From: Cannabis sativa
Lineage: Eukaryota; Streptophyta; Magnoliopsida; Rosales; Cannabaceae
Assembly: GCF_029168945.1 (NCBI RefSeq)
Contig: NC_083603.1
Span: 43,214,396 to 43,278,395 of the forward strand
Direction: 5' to 3'
Length of the DNA: 64,000 nucleotides
Position numbers and translations under genes: made by a program. Shown here one piece after another: positions 23,560 to 33,785 of this stretch (its first letter is position 1; the number at the start of each line of letters is the position of its first letter). The notes beneath the pieces are model-generated. The model was not told the origin of the DNA. It searched no databases and saw only the letters and a program-made list of their open reading frames with translations.

Positions 23560-25320
23560 TGGAATATGTCATTCAAAATGATGGTCAATAAATAGAGGTT
23601 ATTCCAGAAGTACCTCCTATATGGAGATCTCAAAGACAAAAGATGTCAATGAGGTGTGATGATAATTTTATTTACCTTGGAGAAGGTGAATGTAATCTTG
23701 GTCATTTTGTGGAACCTCTTACTTATAGTGAAGCACCCAATTGTCCACATTCTTCAAAATGGATAGAAGCTATGGATGATGAGATTAAGTTCATGGACAA
23801 AAAAAAAAATAAAATAAAATAATAAAAGCAATTAATATCTCTCTTTTGGAAATTTGGTTGAAAATTATTAATTTTCAATGATTGTTTTTTACCTGATGGT
23901 TTTAAATCAATAGGTTGCAAGTGGATTTTTAAGAACTATAAGGATAAAATGGGACAGCTTGAAAAGGTATAAATCACGTTTAGTGACAAAAGGCTTTACT
24001 CAAAGAGTGTATTGATTACACTGAAACTTTCTCACTTGTTTCCACTAAAGATTCATTCAGAATTATTATGGCCTAAGTTGTGCACTCTGATTCAGAGTTG
24101 CATCAAATGATTGTTAAAACTATTGTTCTGAATGGAGAATTGAGTGAGCAAATTTTTTATGTCTCAATCTGAAGGCTTCGAGGAAAATGGAAATGACAAT
24201 TTGTTTTGCAAATTGAAATGATCCATTTATGGTCTCAAACAGGCATCTCGCCAGTGGTACTTGGTTGTGACATCGTTTGGTTTTGTAGAGAACAAGTTTG
24301 AGTAGTGTATTTATATGAAGATCAGTGGGAGTCATCATATTTTTCTTGTTCTTTATGTAGACGATATTTTACTTGCCAGCAGTGATTTGTCATTACTAAA
24401 TGAGACCAAAAGTTTTCTGTCTACTAATTTTGATATGAAAGATCTTGGAGAGGCATCTTATGTTTTGGGGATTGAGATCCATCGTGACAGGAATCGAAAA
24501 GTTCTTGGCTTAGCTCAAGAAGCTTACGTTAATCGTGTGCTCAAAAGGTTCAACATGGATTTGTGTAAAGCTAGTTTCGTTCCTATTCTGAAAGGGACAA
24601 ATTTACTAAGCAACATTGTCCCAAGAACGACTTAAAAAGAGAAGAAATGAAGAATATCCCATATGCAAGTGCAGTAGGGAGTTTGATGTATGCTTAGGTT
24701 TGCACTAGACCTGATATTGCTTTTATGGTCGATGTTCTTAGGAGATATTTATCTGATCCTGGCCATGATCATTAGGTTGCAGCCAATAAAGTTTTGAGAT
24801 ATTTGCATAGAACGAAGAGTTTTATGCTTGTGTATAAGCATGTCAACAATCTTTAAGTTGTTGGTTATTCCGATTCAGATTTTGGTGGTTATGTAGATGA
24901 TTTAAAGTCAACTTCTGGCTATATTTTCACTTTTGTTGGTGCTGCTATTTCTTGAAAAAATGTTAAATAGACTTTAATCGTATCATCTACTATGTATGTT
25001 AAATTTGTTGCATGTTATGGGGCATCTTTGCAAGCTTTATGGTTAAAGAATTTGATTTTAGAGATACGACTAGTTGATCCTATTCCCTCTCCTATACTAA
25101 TCTATTGTGATAATAGTATTGTTGTTTTCTTTTCAAAGAATAATGAGATTAGTAGTGCTTCCAAATATAAGGAAATAAAGTATCTCACTATTAAAGACTT
25201 GGTTAAGAAAGGAGACATTGTGATAGAATATTGAAAGACCGAGTTGATGTTTGCAGATCCTCTAACCAAAGGATTAAGTGTCATATTGTTTGATAAACAT
25301 GTTTTTGACACAGGCATTTT
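23560..25320 (+). pseudogene. Copia reverse transcriptase and RNase H remnant
   Basis: The start of the RT reads SKWIEAMDDEIKFMDK (about 23756-23800), is then broken by an A-rich run and 70 bases copied from the leader, and resumes at PDGFKSIGCKWIFKNYKDKM. Later blocks, in shifted frames, include LVLYVDDILLASSDLSLL with an intact YVDD (24315-24635). The RNase H region lies at 24700-25234, with WLKNLILEI and IYCDNSIVVF. Many stops. The 3' untranslated part runs to the purine tract at about 25993. Confidence 0.9.
23819..23888 (+). repeat. patch of leader sequence inside RT
   Basis: Exact 70-base copy of 20891-20960. It replaces the stretch that usually encodes the segment between the DEI-x-SL and GCKWIFK motifs of Copia RT. 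Confidence 0.95.
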
Positions 25321-26004
25321 ATAATCTTTTGTTCCTTTGGGTTAGTGGGAGTTTCTTGCTTTATCTTTTGAGATTACATTTAAATGTAATTTACTTGTTG
25401 ATGTTATGAACTACTTTGTGGGCCAATACTTTTTTTTTATTATTGGATGTTTATGCTTTCAGTTAGGCTTTGTTATATTCTCGAGAATAATTGAATTGAA
25501 AGCATGTAGTTCATATCTTGTTGTGATCATTGTATTTTAAGTATATTTGCTTAATAACAATGATATGTTGTTGGCTTTATTTTTTAAGCAAGTTTAGTGA
25601 CACTTACTTATTTTAAGTGGTGTATGATGAATTTCACTGGCTTATTTATTAAGCATCACGGTATCAGTGAAATTGAGGACTGATAAGGATATTATGTTAT
25701 TTTAAATTGATCACATATTGAACATAAATCCTTACCACACTACTAGACTTATTGACCATGTCGATTTAATACTTTGGTATTTGTGATTATGAATGTCTTT
25801 TGTTGAGTTAAAAACAATATGACTGTCATAGTTCATTATCAAAGGTTAAATTGGACCGGTATGTTGAGATGCTATCAGAGAACTATCATTTTTAAAGTGG
25901 CCACAAATGTTTTCCTGTTGTTCAACCCATGAGTCGTTTTCAAACAAAATTATTTTGATATATAATATATATGTATTAAAATCAATGTAGCCCAAGTGGG
26001 AGAA

Positions 26005-26493
26005 TGTTAGACTATTATTTGGGCTTACATTAAATTTTATTTGTTTTATTAAAACTTGGATTGATTGGATAGTTCTTTGTTGTGTTAGCCCATGTTGTTG
26101 GTGATCAATTGTTAATGGGCTTAGCATCTGTGTGTAAAGTCTAGGTGAAGCAGAAGTGTGGGCTTTTCTAGTTGACTGAAGCCTTTGATGAGCAGGCCCA
26201 ACCCAACTAGGGTTTTGTAGCTAAGTCCCCTCCCTAACTCTATAAATACATATTGTCTCATCACAATGTATACCTTTTGATAATCAGATAAATAAAACTG
26301 CTTCTGATTTAGAGATCTAGGGAGGAAGACTTAGTTGATAGTATTGCACTATCAAATTGGAGTAACTGCTGTGGATCAAACTGAGATAATTGTTATGGAT
26401 CAATCAGGTACACATACCTAATTATTATATCTTATTATTGTGTTCTATGTTATATACAAATAGATCTTGGATTTATTATTAATTTTTCTAACA
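26005..26493 (+). repeat. 3' LTR of the Copia element
   Basis: Same length (489 bp) and ends as the 5' LTR; preceded by the purine tract AAGTGGGAGAA. Confidence 0.95.
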
Positions 26494-26739
26494 TATATAT
26501 CTTGGTGTTGATTTCTTATTTTTACTGTGTTATTGTTTTCTGGTTGTTCATACTCTGTTCATCCTTGTTTTTCGTTTGATTACTATTTGTGTTATGTTAA
26601 TCTTGTCATTGCTAATTATTTGATTGTTTAAAGTTTAGTTGGTTTGATTCTGCACCACTTAGTTGTATTTCCCACAAAATTAAATATTTCTTTCTACATA
26701 AATTTTTTATCTTCCTTTAAATTTGTTGTTTTTTATTTT
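26494..26739. other. continuation of the LTR-like host sequence
   Basis: Sequence interrupted by the Copia insertion resumes here after the TATAT duplication. It is T-rich and non-coding; its right limit is not defined. Confidence 0.4.
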
Positions 26740-26990
26740 ATTGTTGTTGGAGACATATAAAACAATAATAATTTGTTTTATTTTGTTGTTAGTTATGTGA
26801 AAGAAAATATTTTTTAATAAATATTAAATAATTTAATATTAAAAAGTAATCAATACAAAATAATCGATCTAATCAGCAATAAGATTGGATTTGAGTTACT
26901 GTGCAGATTGGATTTAGATTCAAAATATAAAATCTATACTTAGTTTGAATCGGATGCACTATGAGCAAAATAATACATATTGAATTGGAT
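26740..26990 (-). mobile_element. diverged partial copy of the hAT MITE family
   Basis: On the reverse strand it matches the interior of 6598-7305: TTGTTGGAGACATATA, TTTGTTTTATTTTGTTG, TAGTTATGTGAAA and AATAATTTAATATTAAAAAG occur in order. This is followed by degenerate ATTGGATTTGAGTTACTGTGC units. No intact ends. Confidence 0.75.
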
Positions 26991-28360
26991 AAATACTCTA
27001 ATTAATCCTTTGATAAATCGCTTAATGATGATAATCAACAATAATAGGCTATAAATAAACAGTTTACAAAATAAATGAAGAAAACTCTAATAACAGCCTC
27101 AACTAAAGATGCAAATAACGCAATCAAACGTGTAAAAAGCATAAAAAAAATGTGAATATTTAATTCCTTACAATATAGGTTATATAAAGATATTGAAAAG
27201 ACATTAGCTAGCTAGGTTCATAGTTAGTTATAATCTTTTATAAAACTTCACTTAGTAATATATTTGGGGAAACTTACAAAAATACTGGAATTTGGGTTAA
27301 CTTTTACAAAAATATTGTCACACGGAAATCTTTTCAAAAATACTGTATTTTTATAAAACACCAGTAAAACACAAAACAGAACAACTCAAAATAACAGTAG
27401 AACACTAGTAAAACACTAGTAGAATACCAGTGAATACTTAACACAGTATACTGCAGTATGAAACTTATAAAAAAATACAGTAAAAAAATAAAAAAATACC
27501 GCCTGGCAGTATTTTTGTAAAAAAATGACAAAAGTTAATATACCATGTAAATTTCTCTATATTTGAGAGCATTATAAGAATATCATTATTACTCCATAAT
27601 CAATACACTCATCTCTAAATATATGAGTGTGGCCCCACCTAACATATTTTGCATGCATCTTCATTTCCAAGCCAACCGTATGTTATATGCTCTAAACATA
27701 CATATCGTGATAATTGCATAATACATTTCTTCTTTCTTTAGCATGATACATGTGTTCTTTATATAAAATCATATAGCTTCACTGAAATTACATATAATCA
27801 AACAATTAATTTACACGTATACCCTAAAAGAAAATTACTTTTAGGGAGTTATATTTACACTCCATAAATGATAAATACACTCTATCATTAGAAAAAATAT
27901 AAACTTAAATCATTTTTAAAAAGTACTTTCTTAAAAAAAAATTCTCCAATTATTTTATATTAATTTCAATACTTATTTTGATTTTATTTTCATACTTTTT
28001 TCTAACTCATTTATATATATTTTTATTTTTTTTTAAGAAAATTTCATATAATTTTTTTGTCATAACATTTAAAACATAATTTATTTTTGTTTGATAGGTA
28101 TATTTTTTAAGAATATGAATTGGAAAAAAAAAGTTAAAAAAACTTAGTACAATTAAAGATATAAATTTTATATAAAATAAAAATTATTAAAATATGGTGT
28201 CTTTAAAAAATTTTAAGGTGTAAATAAAATTTCTCTCACTTTTTTTAAAAAAATAAATTAATTAAATTATAATTTATCAGACATGTAAAATTATACTAAA
28301 CCGTAAAAAAAGTAGGAGATATCATATTTTATTTTATCCCATTTGAGAGACAAAATAAAA
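26991..28360. other. AT-rich intergenic DNA
   Basis: No gene was found. Holds an inverted copy of the T-rich repeat (27265-27560). The 65-codon minus frame there is repeat-derived. Confidence 0.5.
27265..27560 (-). repeat. T-rich dispersed repeat, inverted copy
   Basis: Contains TTTACAAAAATATTG, TACTGTATTTTTATAAAACA and repeated AACAGTAGAACAC-like units, the reverse of the block order at 11465 and 54300. A shorter inverted copy lies at about 13240-13500. Confidence 0.6.
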
Positions 28361-28522
28361 GAAAATTGCTAAAAAGTATTATTGGTACCTAGTACTTTCC
28401 TTGGTGTCATAACGCTATAGGTATAATTAAGTATCGAGTCTCATATAAATTAAAAAAATAGCTTTTAAAAAATATTGTTAGCTATTTATAGGGCGCCACC
28501 TATAAAAAGTGTTGGGCACTAG

Positions 28523-28758
28523 TGTTAGAATTATTATTATGGACTAATATAATCATGAACTTAATACCATAAATACAATCATTAACTATGTGGCTAATAT
28601 TTGTTTTCTACCATAATGGGATAGTTAATAATTATATATTATGTTAGAGGCACATGAGAGCACCCTTAAAACTATAATTGGCCCTTTAAATTGTAGTATA
28701 CCATTATTGAACCACTTAAGCCCATTTAGTGAATAACCCTTAGGGTTATAAGGGTATG

Positions 28759-28789
<31 letters not shown>

Positions 28790-29873
28790 CTAGGTGAATG
28801 TACGTGCCGAGCCACGTATTGCTAGTTTTATTTAAGATTTTGGTATTTTTAAGATTTTGAATGTATTTTATTTTTAAAGATTACAAATTTTTTGTTTAAA
28901 AAAATTAAATATTTACATTTGAAATATTATTTAATAATGTATTAAAAATAATATTAGTGTAATTATAAAATTGTAAATAAATTTATTATTGGAGTAGTAG
29001 ATTATTCTATTTAGTTCTTTTTTTAACATAGCATGTAATGTAAGTTTATATCTATAAATATTCTGTAAAGTGTTAATATTATATGAACATCTCCATTTAT
29101 AAAGCTAAAAAGTGGGTCAATGACAGAAGTGGTATATCTGCAATCACACAAAGATAGAAGTGGTATTTTTGCTTGCTATGCTTATCCAGAGAAAACATTA
29201 AATAACGTGAGGTTAACTTTAATATATAAAGATTTTTCTTTTTTAAAAAATAAATAAAAAAAAATATTAATATTCTCCCAAGATAGGTTTGTTAGAGAGA
29301 TATGTGGCTAAGATGATTTTTTTAATTTAAAAAGAGATTATTAATATTTAAAAGATTGTTTAATTTTTTTGGTTTAATTATTGGGTTTATTTGTTAACGG
29401 AAGATCACCAAGAATTGTCGTTAGATAGGCACTTTTAATATATAAAGATATATATAAATATATATATATATGTGTGTGTGTGTCTTATGTGAAGAAGTGG
29501 TTTAGTGAGATTAATGGTAAAAAAGTAAAGAAGTGGGGATAGCTCCACATTGTGCTCCTCTCTAGTCTTGAAATTGGATTGATTCTTGTTGGAGATTCTT
29601 GAACTTAGATGGCTCGCATGGATGCATCAATGGGAGGTATATATGCTTATTATATATTTTGGATGCTCTAAATAAATATTTGGATCTTGGTTTGATGATT
29701 ATGAGTGATGATGATTAGTGTATAATCTTTTGTGTCTCAATACTCATAATTTGTATTTGATTTTAACAAATGGTATTAGAGCCTTGTTAAAATCAAACAT
29801 AAATCATGGGCATTGAAACACAAAAGATTGTACACTAATCATCATCACTCATAATCTGTGTTTGATTTTAACA
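28523..29873 (+). mobile_element. LTR element with a hairpin at its primer-binding site
   Basis: TGTTAGAATT at 28523 to TTTTAACA at 29768 looks like one LTR, followed by AATGGTATTAGAGCC, a tRNA-Met-type primer-binding site. Directly after it lies an inverted copy of the last 67 bases of the LTR, then 24 bases that repeat the LTR end again (TTTGATTTTAACA). The whole is flanked by a 5-bp TSD ACTAG (28518-28522, 29874-29878). There is no coding region and no full second LTR. Confidence 0.75.
28760..28788. repeat. (AT)n microsatellite
   Basis: An alternating AT run inside the LTR. Similar runs occur at about 29945-29970 and 17466-17488. Confidence 0.9.
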
Positions 29874-29896
29874 ACTAGTACCCAATAACAATACTC

Positions 29897-29942
29897 AAAA
29901 TAAAATACACTGTATTCATTTGTAAATGAGGACTTAAAATCC

Positions 29943-29974
<32 letters not shown>

Positions 29975-30504
29975 TATATATAAAAGATGCACATGTAGTA
30001 CCTATCACCACCTAATGGCCACCCCTTCCATTGAATTGAATTGAAGTGTTTCTTTACGTGTTAATCACGTCATTAGTTTTGATTTAATTTTGTTTTATGA
30101 AATGGTACAAGAAAACATCAGCTCAGTATCACTATAATAATAACTCATCTCATCTATATATCTATATACTATAGAGAGATCATGCGTCGTGATCATCGTC
30201 AATTGTCGCTGTTGTCACTGTATACAAACCTTATTGTCCATTACAAGAGGCCGCCCACGTTTTAATTTCTCTTTTATTATTATTCACCACTTTTCTAAAT
30301 ACATGCAATGCATTCATAGTAAATTACTATGTAAATTCTCATCAAATACATATTATTAAGTTAAGGGGTATATATTATTGATTGTGATGTGACATAAATA
30401 AATGATATTTTTTTTTCTTTTTCGTTAGCTATATTAACCATTGATAAAGTCATGGAATTTTAAAATTACTAACTCATATAACGTCTCTTGTTTCCTCATC
30501 AGAC
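29897..30504 (+). promoter_or_regulatory. presumed WRKY gene promoter and 5' UTR
   Basis: AT-rich region directly upstream of the WRKY start. ATCTATATACTATAG (about 30157) could serve as TATA box. No W-box cluster was seen. Assignment is by position only. Confidence 0.4.
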
Positions 30505-31161
30505 ATGGGAAGTGCTCAGTTGTTTGCTCATTTTCATGGTCATCATGATGATCATCACATTGTACTTAGTACTGATCATAATAATGGTCATGTGATCATG
30601 AAGGAAGATGATGAAGAAGAAGGGCTTAAATTTGATCTACAAATGTTTAATAGTGACAACAACAACAACAAGGTTGGTACTAATTATCAGAGTAGTGGAA
30701 CATCTTATAATAATAATAATAATAATAGTCTTTGTGGGATCAAAAATGGGAAGAAATCATCACCAAAACAAGGTCATCATCCTCCCAAGGTGAAAATGCA
30801 CAAGTTTGCTTTTCAAACAAGGAGCCAAGTTGATGTACTTGATGATGGATATCGTTGGAGAAAATATGGCCAGAAAACAGTCAAGAATAGTAAATTTCCA
30901 AGGTAATATTAATGTTATGTTAATATGTAATATGTATGTATGGTAGTGTGGTTTTTATATGAATAATAATTGGTATGGTTTATGTAATTAATTATAAGCA
31001 GAAGCTATTACAAGTGTACCTATCAAGGTTGCAATGTGAAGAAACAAATTCAAAGGCTTTGCATAGATGAAGGTGTTGTGGTCACAACATATGAAGGGAT
31101 GCATAATCATTCTATTGATCATGATTATAAAAGTTTAAACTTTGACCATATATATATTTGA
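30505..31161 (+). CDS. WRKY transcription factor, group IIc (WRKY24/43/56/75-like)
   Basis: Two exons, 30505-30902 and 31002-31161, give 185 aa. The single intron (GTAATATT...AAGCAG) falls in the arginine codon of PR-SYY, the conserved intron position of WRKY domains. The DNA-binding domain covers about residues 110-170: WRKYGQK at 118-124, zinc ligands C138, C143, H167 and H169 (C-x4-C-x23-H-x-H), which is the group II pattern. The flanking HKFAFQTRSQVDVLDDGYRW and VKNSKFPR are typical of the small WRKY75/24/56 branch. The N-terminal half is rich in His (residues 9-29) and Asn runs (51-75). Family members bind W-boxes (TTGAC) in the nucleus and act in stress, phosphate or senescence responses. 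Which ortholog this is cannot be settled here. The next gene is convergent. Confidence 0.93.
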
Positions 31162-31507
31162 AGAGGGTGCAAAGTAGTACTTTATATGCTAATGTTTTTT
31201 GCAGGGATATATATATGTATATTAACCACAAAATCAGCTGGAGATCATTTTCAACTAGAAATTTACATAATGTAAAGGAGAAAAATGGCCAAACTTTTGT
31301 ATTGTTATTATTTCAAAGTATACATAATGTAAATTTTCTTTGCATATATCATTGGAATAATGAGAAAAACTTGATTAAAATGATCAATTATGTCACATGA
31401 GATGAGAAAAGATTACTTCATCAAAGTTTTTACACAAAAAGAAGAAAAAGATTTAAACTTGAGTATCACAGAAGAAAAGTTCTAATTAGATAAAGATTTA
31501 TAACCAG
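31162..31507. other. convergent intergenic gap
   Basis: 346 bp between the stop codons of two convergent genes; it must hold both 3' UTRs. The short frame at 31158-31400 is not supported. Confidence 0.5.
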
Positions 31508-32188
31508 TCATGTTGGAACTAGAATCACCTTATTTTGACCAGAACTTCTGATTATGAAAATGGCAAAAATAACAGATACAAGAGCAAAGCATCTCATTAT
31601 GGCCACTAATGATCTTTTCCTATTGACATTATTAGCCCTTTTCTCTTCATGAACAAGACCCTTGTTCAATTTCTCTCCTTCCTTAATCTTTTCTTTCTCA
31701 ACAAAAACAGAGCAATTGTCATTTTCTTCATCAAACGACAACACTGACCTCTCTTCTTCATGATCACTTTCTTGAACATTATTACTACCAATACTGTTCC
31801 AAAAATCATTACCACCACCACCACCGAGCCCCGTCTCAAAAAGACGGCGCCTACCCTTTAAGGCGCCGCCCTTAATGGCCTCTCTTCGCTCTCTAATCTT
31901 GTCTCTCACAGCCGAATCAGAGCTACTCTTGATCACCTTCACCATTGCTACATCTGATGGATTTGGTCCACTCTGAAGTGAAGACATGAGATTTTTGGGA
32001 GAGGTTTCCATAAGAGTGAGAGTTTTGATCATAAATTTTGAATTATTTGTTGAATCAACATGAACATGATTATGATGATATCTCTTACTAGTTCTTCTAC
32101 AATGTTTGTAGAAGAGCCATTCTTGTTGAAGTTGATAAAATTTCTGGTGCAATTTGTCTTTGGTTTCTACTAATTTTGAGCTTTGCAT
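31508..32188 (-). CDS. unrecognised protein with C-terminal membrane anchor
   Basis: An uninterrupted 226-codon frame. The start is chosen at ATG 32188-32186 in a good context (CACCATGC). I do not recognise a named family. Visible features: an N-terminal charged helix-prone part (KLVETKDKLHQKFYQLQQEW); a conserved-looking basic stretch VRDKIRERREAIKGGALKGR (residues 94-113); a Gly run (121-126); an acidic middle (138-160); a Lys/Glu-rich segment (164-190); and one hydrophobic segment at about 194-213 (SLVAIMRCFALVSVIFAIFI) followed by only 13 residues. This layout suggests a tail-anchored membrane protein facing the cytosol, which is inference. Balanced codon composition, length and a non-repetitive sequence argue for a real gene. 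Confidence 0.75.
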   Translation of the reverse strand: MQSSKLVETKDKLHQKFYQLQQEWLFYKHCRRTSKRYHHNHVHVDSTNNSKFMIKTLTLMETSPKNLMSSLQSGPNPSDVAMVKVIKSSSDSAVRDKIRERREAIKGGALKGRRRLFETGLGGGGGNDFWNSIGSNNVQESDHEEERSVLSFDEENDNCSVFVEKEKIKEGEKLNKGLVHEEKRANNVNRKRSLVAIMRCFALVSVIFAIFIIRSSGQNKVILVPT

Positions 32189-33785
32189 GGTGGGGTACCA
32201 AAGATGATATGATTATTTATTTAACATTTTCTTTTTTGTTTGAGATTTTTGAATAAGGTGGTGGTGATAGAGAATTTGGTGGGGTTGGTTAGTTGAGGAT
32301 TCTTAAATTTTTAAAAAGATAGTCAAAAAATTGCCTTTTAATGGGACAATATTAACTCCCCACGTTCTTATGATCCCTACCAATTCAAATTTTGATATTT
32401 GTAATTTTTTTTGAATGAAAATATCTACACCATTAAAATTAGATTTATGGTATATGACTTTGATATGATTCTTTTTTTATTTATTTTTTGAAGGATGATA
32501 TGATTATTTATTTACTTTGATTTGGTGGTTTTTTTTTTTTTTTTGATAACTTGGTGTATAGTTTGTTATTCTCATATTACAATTTTTTCAAAAGAAGAAA
32601 AAGTTGAATTGTTGTGGGATTTTTTTTTAAGGAGGCCTATCTAGTTTGTGCTTATCTAAAAGATAAAATCCAACTCTTTTTTTTCTTTATTTAAACTAAC
32701 CTTTAAAAAAAAATATGTAATAAAAAAATTGCCTTAACTAAATGATGAGAGTGAAGATTTAGGATTAAAAAATATATATATGTAATAATTTTTTGGATTT
32801 TTTTTTGGAAAAATTATATTTTGAGACATTATTTTTCTTTCTTTTAATTATCTCTTTGGTAGGATCAACCGACCATGGCTATTGGCTATCATGGAAAAAA
32901 TATTTTCTAACTAATGTTAAAAATTTCTCCAATTGATACAATATCAATAAATTTTAAAATGCTCAAATTTAAGCTACAAAAATGGCTTCCAACAAATTTC
33001 TAAACGTAAATAGACATATCACATAGCAATAATGAAAATCATAATCATTTGAATGAGGAAAATCTTTCTTTCTTTGATTAAAATATTTAGTATAGACTAG
33101 TAGGCAGTAGCTATGATTTTCAACATTTTTCCTCCTCCAACTTTATCAGACATAGTGATTGTTCTTCCCCTACCCACCTCCCATAATGAAAAAGTAAGAG
33201 TAATAACGTTGACCCCATTTCTGAACACTTATCAAAATAATAATAATTAATAAAAAAACCATGATTAGATTCTCAATTTCCACATCAGCCACACCAAAAT
33301 CAAATCACATACACATTAGTCCAACTCAGCAAATGACAAGGCTTTTAGGCATAGTCCACAGGTTTTCTCCAAATTTTTCTATTTTTGATGGCAAACGATA
33401 ATGATACCACTTTCTAACTATAATTGGCTTTTGGAAACCAAGACATCATGTGTTGCATCATCCTCTTCCATTAATTAAATGAGATCTTTATGAAAAGATA
33501 AACGAGGATATATACTATGTGGAAAACTTTTAGCTTTCATAGAAGAGAAAGTTGCATACCCAATAATGGACAATAATAGTCCATATTTGTCTACAAAGCA
33601 TATGATGTTGACCTCTACGAGTTGTGTATTTTCTTTCTATGTTTTTTGTTAGATGTACAAACACAAACATAAGCTTAACTTAAGGACATAAATACTAAAG
33701 CAACAGTTATAGATAAGAAGTCAGTTTCTTCTGCATAATTGTTTTAATGAATACTCAATTCTCAAAATGATGGCAGTTGGTTCTG
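32189..33785. other. intergenic region between the membrane protein gene and SAE1
   Basis: Holds the presumed promoter of the 31508-32188 gene (near 32190-32700) and the SAE1 3' UTR (just below 33786). AT-rich with poly-T runs; no repeat or further gene was recognised. Confidence 0.5.

Larger units (their letters stand above)
19333..26493 (+). mobile_element. full-length but defective Copia LTR retrotransposon, 7.2 kb
   Basis: Two 489-bp LTRs (19333-19821 and 26005-26493), both TGTTAGAC...TTCTAACA, are flanked by the 5-bp TSD TATAT (19328-19332 and 26494-26498). The primer-binding site TGGTATCAGATTGCC follows the 5' LTR, and a purine tract AAGTGGGAGAA precedes the 3' LTR. Domain order is gag, GAG-pre-integrase, integrase, reverse transcriptase, RNase H, which defines Ty1/Copia. 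The LTRs differ at only six positions by hand count, so the insertion is recent, yet gag and pol are full of stops and frameshifts. It was probably mobilised in trans. Confidence 0.95.
28361..29896. mobile_element. MITE interrupted by an LTR element
   Basis: The left end GAAAATTGCTAAAAAGTATT and the right end TACCCAATAACAATACTC mirror the ends of the copy at 9575-10697; GGTGTCATAACGCTATAGGT and AGCTATTTATAGGGCGCCAC are shared interior blocks. The LTR element 28523-29873 sits in it with duplicated ACTAG. Confidence 0.65.
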
